Positions 1 through 5,323 of a DNA stretch of 5,904 bases are shown in pieces (the first letter of the stretch is position 1; each line of letters starts with the position of its first letter). Below the pieces are notes generated by a model. The model had not been told where the DNA came from. It did not search any database and saw only the letters and a program-made list of their open reading frames with translations. A program made the position numbers and the translations under genes. The stretch comes from Chthonomonadaceae bacterium (GTDB taxonomy: Bacteria > Armatimonadota > Chthonomonadetes > Chthonomonadales > Chthonomonadaceae): the NCBI GenBank assembly GCA_025355115.1, contig JANXLO010000092.1, positions 1 through 5,904 of the forward strand, written 5' to 3'.

Positions 1-145
1 CCCACGCCTCCACTCGCTCCATCCGATCATGCGGCATGGGCTCGAGCGAAACTGTAGGGGCGGCTTGCATCGCCGTCACATCCGCAAGTTGGCCCGGATG
101 GGCACCAATGGTCTTGAAGTTCGAGGTGAAATCCAGGTGGCTCAT
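1..145 (-). CDS. Unrecognised protein, N-terminal 48 codons only (runs off the left edge)
   Basis: An open frame begins with ATG at 145 and stays open to the window edge. The protein starts MSHLDFTSNFKTIGAHPG and continues to a PMPHDRMERVEAW segment. I do not recognise the family from this fragment, and it shows no signal peptide or membrane segment. The ATG lies 4 nt after the TAA stop of the SDR gene (TAA-GATC-ATG). There is no clear Shine-Dalgarno sequence at a normal distance, so translation is probably coupled to the SDR gene. An in-frame TGA lies a few codons upstream, so this ATG is the first possible ATG start. The tight spacing suggests an operon and perhaps a shared pathway with the reductase, but the substrate cannot be inferred. 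Confidence 0.6.
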   Translation of the reverse strand, partial: MSHLDFTSNFKTIGAHPGQLADVTAMQAAPTVSLEPMPHDRMERVEAW

Positions 146-149
146 GATC

Positions 150-917
150 TTAGAAGTTCAGCCTGCGGAAGAGAAAAGAGGGAATGCTTTTAATGGTCAT
201 CATGATCGGCCGCCACAGGCCAGGGACATAAGCCACACTCCTGCCGCGAGCTGCGGCCTCCAGCGTGAGCGATGCGGCTTTTTCCGCAGTGATAAGGAAG
301 GGCAGCTTCTTCTGATCCATCTCCACAGTCATCTGAGTCGCCACAGGGCCCGGCTTAACAGTGACCACCGCGACGCCTTTCTGAGCGATGCGGTTGCGTA
401 GGGCTTCAAGATATGTGTCCAAAAAGGTTTTCGAAGCGGCGTAGACAGGCATTCCGCATCTGCCTCGGTCTCCAGCGACCGACGAAATCCCGACCAACGT
501 TCCAGCTCCAGCCCGCCCGAACCGCTCGGCAGCCTCATTTAGCCATGCTACTGCACCCAGGACATTCACCTCGATCGTCTGACGATCTTTGGTGAAATCG
601 TATTCGTCAGGCTGGAGAATCGGGAGCACCCCGGCCGCGTAGACCACCAGATCGAGCCCCCCAAGATCGTGCGCTATTTTCTGAAACAGGGCGGGAATTT
701 CTTCCGTTTCGCGCACATCATGGGGATAGGTCAACGCTGTACCTTCTCCATGTTCAGCATCAATGCTGGCAGCGATTCTGGCTAGCTCATCGGCCCGTCT
801 AGCCGCGAGCGCCACATGGCAGCCCGCCCTGGCCAACTGCCGCGCCAACTCTTCGCCGATGCCGGAAGACGCTCCGATGATCAAGGCGCGTTTCCAGGGC
901 AGAACTGTCAAAATCAT
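150..917 (-). CDS. Short-chain dehydrogenase/reductase (SDR), NAD(P)-dependent
   Basis: The product is a 255-aa classical-type SDR with a Rossmann fold, expected to oxidise or reduce a carbonyl/hydroxyl group with NAD(P)H in the cytoplasm. Visible motifs are the dinucleotide-binding glycine loop GASSGIG (residues 15-21), DV at 67-68, YAAG at 93-96 (the NNAG position), NVLG at 118-121, the catalytic serine in GISS (145/146), YAASK with Tyr159 and Lys163, and KPGPV at 188-192. The frame opens at a GTG at 959, but no ribosome binding site precedes it. The ATG at 917 has GGAAAG just upstream and leaves a normal short N-terminus before the first beta strand. The C-terminus (IMMTIKSIPSFLFRRLNF, 238-255) is amphipathic and basic, resembling SDRs that sit against the membrane, including DprE2-like reductases acting on lipid-linked sugars. 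That parallel is a suggestion only. The next gene starts 4 nt after the stop. Confidence 0.92.
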   Translation of the reverse strand: MILTVLPWKRALIIGASSGIGEELARQLARAGCHVALAARRADELARIAASIDAEHGEGTALTYPHDVRETEEIPALFQKIAHDLGGLDLVVYAAGVLPILQPDEYDFTKDRQTIEVNVLGAVAWLNEAAERFGRAGAGTLVGISSVAGDRGRCGMPVYAASKTFLDTYLEALRNRIAQKGVAVVTVKPGPVATQMTVEMDQKKLPFLITAEKAASLTLEAAARGRSVAYVPGLWRPIMMTIKSIPSFLFRRLNF

Positions 918-1103
918 CAATCTTTCCGTCCATGTCGGTAACCTGCCAGACATAGACACCGTATGTAAAGTAAGACTATCGAGGCTTCCGTCCTTTGTCG
1001 ACGCAACCTCTCCATCATCTATACGCTCTTGCTCGCGAACTCATCGCCAGAGCAGAAGGCCCGAAGCGTTCTCATTCGCGCAGCGGGCCGGGGGATTGCT
1101 TTT
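918..1103. other. Divergent intergenic region between SDR and pseudopilin genes
   Basis: This 186-bp stretch must hold the promoters of both divergent genes. On the plus strand a weak candidate is TCGACG (998-1003), a 16-nt spacer and TATACG (1020-1025), matching consensus at 4/6 in each box. On the minus strand a -35-like TCGACA overlaps the same GTCGAC palindrome (997-1002), but I find no convincing -10 for it. A GGGGG run (1090-1094) may serve as the ribosome binding site for the ATG at 1104. No coding sequence or RNA gene is evident. Confidence 0.3.
922..927 (-). promoter_or_regulatory. Ribosome binding site deciding the SDR start
   Basis: GGAAAG lies 4 nt before the ATG at 917. The upstream GTG (959) and ATG (953) have no purine-rich sequence at a suitable distance, so the shorter protein is preferred. 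The spacing is slightly tight. Confidence 0.5.
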
Positions 1104-1778
1104 ATGAACTTCCGGCAGTCAGCTATGCACCGGTCGCGTACCGGCTTTACGCTTATCGAGTTGCTCGTCGTCATCGCCATTATCGCTATTCTCGCGGCCA
1201 TTCTATTCCCGGTCTTCGCGAAAGCTAGGGCCAAAGCACGTGAAATCGCGTGTGTATCCAATCTGCGCCAACTTGGCATGTCGATATCCATGTATGCGGA
1301 GGATAGCGACGGCCTGTACCCATTCGCGGTCGATCCCGCCGACTACAAAACTCCGCAGATCTGGAGCAGCCAGCCGGAATTTCAGGCGCTCATTCCGTTC
1401 ATGTCACATATCGACGAAGCACTTCAGCCCTACATCAAGAACAAGGAGATGTTTCACTGTCCGGCTGACATTGGCTTCGAATTCGAGGACTTCACTGGTC
1501 TTCCCATCGATCCCAATGGGACGCCCGCCAACGCTTTTCCCACCAGTTTCAAGAAGTTCGGCACCAGCTACTACTACCGAACAGAGATTGCGTTCAAGCA
1601 CGCGGGCGAGCAGAGCATCCAGCGACCTGCCGAGGTAAACGTACTTTTCGATGGCGCGGGGGATTGGCACGGAACGAACATTCCTCCAACACTCCGTTAC
1701 AACGTGGTATTCGCCGATGGACACGCCAAAAGCCAGTCCAGAAACCAGCTCGATACACTCTGGGCCGCTCCGCTCTGA
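1104..1778 (+). CDS. Prepilin-type (type II pseudopilin-like) secreted protein
   Basis: The 224-aa product has a class III (type IV pilin-like) signal. A basic leader (residues 1-14, ending SRTG) is followed by the cleavage site G14|F15, Glu at mature position 5 (E19) and a hydrophobic helix running to about residue 38. A prepilin peptidase would cut after Gly14 and methylate Phe15. Next come basic FAKARAKAR, Cys50, an SNLRQLG segment, a CPAD motif at 119-122 and FADGH at 203-207. This order is typical of the expanded pseudopilin families of Armatimonadota and relatives. The His of the usual C-terminal H-x9-DG pattern is missing (Pro at that position). The frame could start at a TTG at 1029, but the ATG at 1104 gives a normal leader and has a GGGGG run 9 nt upstream; ATG 1125 is the alternative. 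No secretion or pilus assembly genes adjoin it, so this is an orphan pseudopilin whose role cannot be read from context. Confidence 0.9.
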   Translation: MNFRQSAMHRSRTGFTLIELLVVIAIIAILAAILFPVFAKARAKAREIACVSNLRQLGMSISMYAEDSDGLYPFAVDPADYKTPQIWSSQPEFQALIPFMSHIDEALQPYIKNKEMFHCPADIGFEFEDFTGLPIDPNGTPANAFPTSFKKFGTSYYYRTEIAFKHAGEQSIQRPAEVNVLFDGAGDWHGTNIPPTLRYNVVFADGHAKSQSRNQLDTLWAAPL

Positions 1779-1819
1779 TCACGTGCTCAAATGCATTCCC
1801 GGTATCAAACGTACGCGAA

Positions 1820-1853
1820 GGCCAGCGGAAATACTTTCTATTTTCCGCTGGCC
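1820..1853. terminator. Hairpin between convergent genes, probable bidirectional terminator
   Basis: GGCCAGCGGAAA (1820-1831) and TTTCCGCTGGCC (1842-1853) form a perfect 12-bp stem with a 10-nt loop. It lies 41 nt past the stop of the plus-strand pseudopilin gene and 52 nt past the stop of the minus-strand gene. The stem carries an A run on one arm and a T run on the other. There is no long U tract after the stem in either direction, so intrinsic termination may be imperfect. Confidence 0.6.
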
Positions 1854-1905
1854 GCTTTCACGAGTTCGACTGTACCGGCCATAGTCTCGATCAGTCGTCT
1901 AGCCA

Positions 1906-2316
1906 CTATTTCTGCTGATTGTTCGGATTGGGTCGAGCATTGATTCGCGGCAGGTTCTTCTTAAGCGAGTCCACCCACATCTGCGCCTGCTTCTGCGTCG
2001 TAACGCCGTTGACCGCCCCATCCTCCTTGAACACAGTCACTAACAACGTGTCCTTCACCATGATTTTAGCGGAGTTCTTGTTCGCAGAGACCACGCGAAT
2101 ATCAGCGGGGACAAGCTTAGGAGCCGCGAGGATGTCCTGAAGTCGAGAATCGACGATGTCTGCTCTGTCCTTCGGAGACATGCCGTTCACCGTCGCGTGT
2201 ATGCGGATGAGCAGCACTCCGCCGACCGCGACATCGGCGTCCTCGGCGTAAGCAGCACAGGCAGTCAGACTGAGGCAAGCCAACATCAAGGCAGGCAGAA
2301 AATTACGAGTTCGCAT
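1906..2316 (-). CDS. Small exported protein of unknown function
   Basis: The 136-aa product begins with an export signal: basic MRTR, a hydrophobic core (about 6-19), then LTAC (17-20), which fits a lipobox with Cys20 as the lipid-bearing residue. Cleavage by signal peptidase I after AYA (24) is the alternative. The mature part is about 110 aa of alternating strands and helices: a GGVLLIRI strand, a polar helix containing SPKDRADIVDSRLQDIL, strands around DIRVVS and AKIMVKDTLLVTV, then a QKQAQMWVDSLKKNL helix. The tail is rich in Pro, Asn and Gln. The layout recalls the periplasmic N-terminal module of some MscS-type mechanosensitive channel proteins (strand, helix, strands, then an AQxW helix). 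That is pattern memory, and no channel segment is present here. The start is firm because AAGGAG lies 8 nt upstream. It follows the DyP gene on the same strand after a 235-bp gap, so it is probably transcribed separately. Confidence 0.8.
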   Translation of the reverse strand: MRTRNFLPALMLACLSLTACAAYAEDADVAVGGVLLIRIHATVNGMSPKDRADIVDSRLQDILAAPKLVPADIRVVSANKNSAKIMVKDTLLVTVFKEDGAVNGVTTQKQAQMWVDSLKKNLPRINARPNPNNQQK

Positions 2317-2324
2317 TGTGGTTA

Positions 2325-2330
2325 CTCCTT
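2325..2330 (-). promoter_or_regulatory. Strong Shine-Dalgarno site of the exported-protein gene
   Basis: AAGGAG sits 8 nt before the ATG at 2316. This fixes the start and the signal peptide. Confidence 0.8.
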
Positions 2331-2384
2331 CATCATATAAGGCAGACCGCTGTATTGGTCACAGCACCGCAAGTGTTTCTAGTT

Positions 2385-2419
2385 GGTAGACCGTGGCCAG
2401 ATCAGTGCTATAGTCTACC
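2385..2419. repeat. 7-bp inverted repeat, possible operator
   Basis: GGTAGAC (2385-2391) and GTCTACC (2413-2419) are perfect inverted copies with 21 bp between them, placing the arm centres 28 bp apart. They lie about 70-100 bp before the exported-protein gene. The upstream arm touches the -10 of the candidate promoter at 2419-2447. It could bind a dimeric regulator or be chance. Confidence 0.3.
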
Positions 2420-2447
2420 TGATATTCACTCAGCGTACTCGCTGCAA
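2419..2447 (-). promoter_or_regulatory. Candidate promoter of the exported-protein gene
   Basis: On the minus strand TTGCAG (2442-2447), a 17-nt spacer and TATCAG (2419-2424) resemble sigma70 boxes at 3/6 and 4/6. The predicted 5' leader would be about 95 nt. TATAGC at about 2409-2414 is a competing -10 without a good -35. Confidence 0.3.
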
Positions 2448-2551
2448 AACTTCAGATCTCATGTAGCCGCTTTGTCACAAGGAATAACTCTTTCCGTATA
2501 GCACAAGCGGTGCGGCAGAATTTCGTGGATCGAGGTGCGGTTTTGTTCTCA

Positions 2552-3964
2552 TCATTCATGAGTCAAAAACTGCAAGGCTATTATTCCAGGCAGGAAAAAA
2601 TATCCACCGCCCTTCACCTGAACGAAGCGGGGCATTCCCTGGATGCAGATGCGCACGGGCTTGTCCTGAATAATCATGCAGCCAGTGCCGTCGTTGTCGG
2701 AGACGAGGGGATCTTTGTTGTTGAACAGTCCGTTGAACTTTGGGCTATTCATCCAAGTCTGCTGGACAAACTCAAATTGGCGCTGAAGGTCGGAGTTGAG
2801 CGCCATGAAGAGAATCCCCTCCTCCTTTTTGCCGTCGGGAATTGTCTGTATATAAGGCCTGCCTCGGCGAAGCAGACGGTGACGCTCCGACACGACATTC
2901 GACTTCTTGGGATCTGGAGGAAGCGTGTCCCGAGGGTTCGTGCGGCGAATATGTGAGTCGACCGGGCAGGCGAACCCTTCCGCATCGCAATTGGCAATAA
3001 ATTTGAAGTCGTTATTCCTTTCCGCGTTGGCACCTAACTGCGGATCATCATGAAGTGGGGCCAGTGTGAGAGGCGCCCCGCTCGGCCACCTCCCGACCAT
3101 TTTGGAGGCTAGCGCGATCTGCTTATCCTTGTCACTGGTGCCGTCCGTCCCTCTCGTCTGTGAGTCCATAAACTCCCAGAAAGCCTCCACATCCTGCGAG
3201 AGTTTTCGCCACACCAGGAAAGTTCCGTTGCGGCCGAACTCCCGTCTCGATCCGTTCACGGCGGAAAGCGGCAGCAGGTCAGAGCCTGGCAACTTCGCAT
3301 CGACGCTCGGCATCGGCGGGAGGACACTATACTCATTGACATAGCCCAGAATGAATTCACCCGCTTTGAGAACGGACTGGCCGGGCGTCACGACTCCGTG
3401 CCCGCCCTCGATCGCTGGCTGCGAGATCCCGTCGCGGAAGCCGAATGGTTCGTTGATGCTATGCTTGAAGGAGTCCTGACGAAACACTTCCGTCAGGCCG
3501 CTACCTGTTGAAATGCTCTCCCAAAGCCTGTCCGACAGTGTCTGGAGTCCGTGTTCGCTGATCGCATACAGCAGCAGCAGAACATGCAGTTCACCGGTCG
3601 TCGGCCCACCAACTTCCCATTGACTGGGGGCGCTGTCTCCCGTATCACCGAGCACACGGCTTCGGTCACCGCAGTCCATTCCCTGCTGATACTCTCTGGG
3701 AAATGTACTGACATCTTCAGGCGTCATTCCGAATTGCGCCAGGCCACGCGCTGTAAAGGCGATGTTCACAGCCGTCTGCGGCTTCTCTTTCGAGGCGCGT
3801 CGGCCTGAAGTGCTAATTTCTGGAACAAGGTTTTTCAGCCATGCCTTTGCTCCCGTTCGGTCGGCGACTGCGAGAAACAGAAATCTGGAATGCGGCATAT
3901 GCGCGTAGCCAGTCGTCACAAGCCCCTGAATATCGGGAAGATCTAAAGGCGGGACTTCAGACAT
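2552..3964 (-). CDS. DyP-type (dye-decolorizing) heme peroxidase
   Basis: The 470-aa product is a full-length DyP-type peroxidase, a heme enzyme of the dimeric alpha+beta barrel fold that uses H2O2 to oxidise a second substrate. Visible signatures are EPFGFRDGISQP with catalytic Asp178 (GxxDG, 175-179); RNGTFLVWRKL (245-255); the proximal heme ligand His338 in SHIRRTNPRD (337-346); the arginine-rich RHRLLRRGRPY (361-371), which supplies the distal Arg; and FEFVQQTWMNSPKF (397-410) near the C-terminus. The natural substrate is not evident. The length and insertions fit the longer bacterial/fungal-like DyP classes rather than short EfeB-like forms. The N-terminus (MSEVPPLDLPDIQG) has no Tat or Sec signal, so the enzyme is probably cytosolic. 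The protein ends with the fold, without an encapsulin-targeting tail. The start is fixed by AGGAGG 7 nt upstream. It lies 61 bp after the duplicated-domain membrane protein and is probably co-transcribed with it. Confidence 0.96.
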   Translation of the reverse strand: MSEVPPLDLPDIQGLVTTGYAHMPHSRFLFLAVADRTGAKAWLKNLVPEISTSGRRASKEKPQTAVNIAFTARGLAQFGMTPEDVSTFPREYQQGMDCGDRSRVLGDTGDSAPSQWEVGGPTTGELHVLLLLYAISEHGLQTLSDRLWESISTGSGLTEVFRQDSFKHSINEPFGFRDGISQPAIEGGHGVVTPGQSVLKAGEFILGYVNEYSVLPPMPSVDAKLPGSDLLPLSAVNGSRREFGRNGTFLVWRKLSQDVEAFWEFMDSQTRGTDGTSDKDKQIALASKMVGRWPSGAPLTLAPLHDDPQLGANAERNNDFKFIANCDAEGFACPVDSHIRRTNPRDTLPPDPKKSNVVSERHRLLRRGRPYIQTIPDGKKEEGILFMALNSDLQRQFEFVQQTWMNSPKFNGLFNNKDPLVSDNDGTGCMIIQDKPVRICIQGMPRFVQVKGGGYFFLPGIIALQFLTHE

Positions 3965-3971
3965 AGGTCAA

Positions 3972-3984
3972 CCTCCTCGAGGAG
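3972..3984 (-). promoter_or_regulatory. DyP Shine-Dalgarno site embedded in a 12-bp palindrome
   Basis: AGGAGG (3972-3977) lies 7 nt before the DyP ATG and is a near-perfect match to the anti-Shine-Dalgarno sequence. It overlaps the perfect palindrome CTCCTCGAGGAG (3973-3984). In mRNA this can fold as CUCC-UCGA-GGAG, which would pair the ribosome binding site into a small 4-bp stem. Confidence 0.7.
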
Positions 3985-4025
3985 AGTAACAAAGTGACGG
4001 CATGATGGGCTGCGTTGCGAGTGAA

Positions 4026-5273
4026 TCACAGCAACTGGAGAAATTTTTCCAATTCCGCGCCCTGCAGAGGCTGGCCCGCTGTATCGCGAATCCGAATGTC
4101 CTTCTGAAGGTTCCACAGCGTTTCGTCCGGATAGGCGCTGTACCAGACGGGCGGGTAGATATTGTGCTCCCGACTCCACTGCTTGAATTCCTCGATGTGC
4201 TGCGCACCGCCGACAAACAGGTATTTTGCCGGAGGAAAGTTCTCGGTGTTGCTCCAGACCCCTGTCAACCCATAGTTGGCTTTGTCCACGAAGTCGCCCA
4301 GGTAGCTCGCCCAACTGCCATCGTAGTTGCTAAAGAAGAGCAGGCGGCGATCGTTGTCCATGAGAATCCAGCGGGCAAAGTGGATCGTTGGGATGCCGCC
4401 GAGGTGCCCCGTTATGAAGTAAGTCTTCGCTAAAAGGTTGATGAGCCAGAGCACTGTTTTGAGGGTGTAGAGGCGGAAGGCCCCGGGCTTGACGTTGACA
4501 AGTGTAGTCAGGTGATTCTGAATGAAGATGTCTTCCTTCTCGAAGAGGCGGGGATCAATGGGCAGAGAAGGTTTATTCTGAGTGCGCAAATCCTTCGTCT
4601 CATGCATTCTGAGCATAATGAACCAGACGATCAAAAATGGAAACACGAGTATCAGAATTGGCAGTCCAATCAGTGCGGTGATGACAATGTTCCGTTTGGC
4701 TCGCCCGCTCTGCTGGTCAAGCGTCTCAGGCGAGACTATCGGCTTCGTCGAGTACGATTCGCGGATGTGATCGACGATTCGCGCATATGCGGCCTCCTGG
4801 CTCAGTCCCTTCATCGGTGCGCTGTCCAACATAGCTTCGATTTCAGTGCGGACGGCAATTGCGTTCCTGATGCCCACAAGCGACTGGCCGGGGACGCCCA
4901 CATAGAAAGCGGGGCAGGCAACCGAATGGTCTAGCAGGTAACGCTTCATCTGAGCAGGGTTCGCGCCAGTGGGAAAGCTGTAATCCTCACACACGCTGTA
5001 GATCGCATTCAATCCAGCAAGGCTGCCAGCAATAAACTCATCGAGATGAGTTTCGTTATCGCCATCGTGGTTGTTCTCAAACACCAGGGTCGGGGGAAAT
5101 TGCAGATCGTCTTTGAGGATGACCCAGCAGGCGAAATGGAGTGAGGCTATCTTCGTGAAGGGTATGTAACCGTTGCTCTGTACACTGCCCCCTATCTCAT
5201 CCAACAGCTTCTCGAGCGCAGGCAGTTGCTCGGGCTTGATTCGCGTAATGATTGTCAGTGCACTCTGTATCAT
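4026..5273 (-). CDS. Membrane-anchored DyP-associated protein with duplicated alpha/beta domain
   Basis: This 415-aa protein has two related halves around a hydrophobic segment. Residues here count from the ATG at 5273. The N-terminal half has SALTIITRIKPEQ (4-16), HFACWVIL (46-53), ENNHDG (66-71), HLDEF (76-80) and PAFYVGVPG (121-129). A transmembrane helix lies at about 195-222, flanked by basic residues. The C-terminal half has LTTLVNVKPGAFRLYTL (255-271), GGIPTIHFARWILM (292-305), SNYDGSWASYLGDF (315-328), GLTGVWSNT (335-343) and PPVWYSAYP (374-382). The two halves align in order, so this is an internal duplication. Each half looks like a ferredoxin-like or dimeric alpha+beta barrel domain with a conserved His in HFAxW. 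I recall similar proteins beside DyP peroxidases, usually unnamed; the function is unknown. The ATG at 5273 (GAGGG 8 nt upstream) is preferred over the ATG at 5288, which has no ribosome binding site. DyP follows 61 bp downstream. Confidence 0.85.
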   Translation of the reverse strand: MIQSALTIITRIKPEQLPALEKLLDEIGGSVQSNGYIPFTKIASLHFACWVILKDDLQFPPTLVFENNHDGDNETHLDEFIAGSLAGLNAIYSVCEDYSFPTGANPAQMKRYLLDHSVACPAFYVGVPGQSLVGIRNAIAVRTEIEAMLDSAPMKGLSQEAAYARIVDHIRESYSTKPIVSPETLDQQSGRAKRNIVITALIGLPILILVFPFLIVWFIMLRMHETKDLRTQNKPSLPIDPRLFEKEDIFIQNHLTTLVNVKPGAFRLYTLKTVLWLINLLAKTYFITGHLGGIPTIHFARWILMDNDRRLLFFSNYDGSWASYLGDFVDKANYGLTGVWSNTENFPPAKYLFVGGAQHIEEFKQWSREHNIYPPVWYSAYPDETLWNLQKDIRIRDTAGQPLQGAELEKFLQLL

Positions 5274-5281
5274 CACAGGGT

Positions 5282-5286
5282 CCCTC
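5282..5286 (-). promoter_or_regulatory. Ribosome binding site deciding the start of the DyP-associated protein
   Basis: GAGGG lies 8 nt before the ATG at 5273. The sequence before the ATG at 5288 (AACTCCGG) is not a ribosome binding site, so the protein most likely begins MIQSALTIITR. Confidence 0.55.
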
Positions 5287-5300
5287 ATCCGGAGTTGTCA

Positions 5301-5323
5301 GGTTATCAGGCGATCAGATAACC
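5301..5323. repeat. Inverted repeat after the predicted transcription start, possible operator or leader hairpin
   Basis: GGTTATC (5301-5307) and GATAACC (5317-5323) are perfect 7-bp inverted copies with a 9-bp spacer. They lie about 6-28 nt after the start predicted from the promoter at 5336-5364, a usual place for a repressor site. The same sequence includes the stop codon of the 89-codon ORF. No U tract follows, so a terminator is less likely. Confidence 0.45.

Larger units (their letters stand above)
2317..2551. other. 235-bp intergenic gap downstream of DyP
   Basis: This is the gap between the DyP stop and the exported-protein gene. I see no coding sequence with support, no RNA gene and no convincing intrinsic terminator after DyP (only short 4-bp hairpins without a U tract). 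It holds the Shine-Dalgarno site, a candidate promoter and an inverted repeat listed separately. Confidence 0.5.

Noticed and set aside
36..401. Plus-strand open frame of 121 codons over the SDR 3' end and the partial gene
   Set aside because: It is antisense to two better supported minus-strand frames, has no ribosome binding site, and its low-complexity Arg/His-rich product resembles no family.
1029..1103. Longer pseudopilin N-terminus starting at TTG 1029
   Set aside because: It would add 25 residues before an already adequate basic leader, has a rare start codon and no ribosome binding site.
2480..2551. Intrinsic terminator after DyP
   Set aside because: Only 4-bp hairpins (for example around GCAC-CGCTT-GTGC) and direct CCGCACC repeats are present, with no U tract.
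2552..2620. DyP as an encapsulin cargo
   Set aside because: The protein ends directly after the conserved fold (ALQFLTHE) with no extra C-terminal targeting peptide, and no encapsulin gene is in the window.
2510..2956. Plus-strand open frame of 148 codons opposite the DyP C-terminal region
   Set aside because: It lies antisense to the strongly conserved His338 and Arg-rich motifs of DyP, which fully explain this sequence; it is a shadow of the coding strand.
4002..4433. Plus-strand open frame of 143 codons opposite the DyP-associated gene
   Set aside because: It is antisense to the conserved C-terminal half (HFARWILM, SNYDGSW) and shows no independent evidence of coding.
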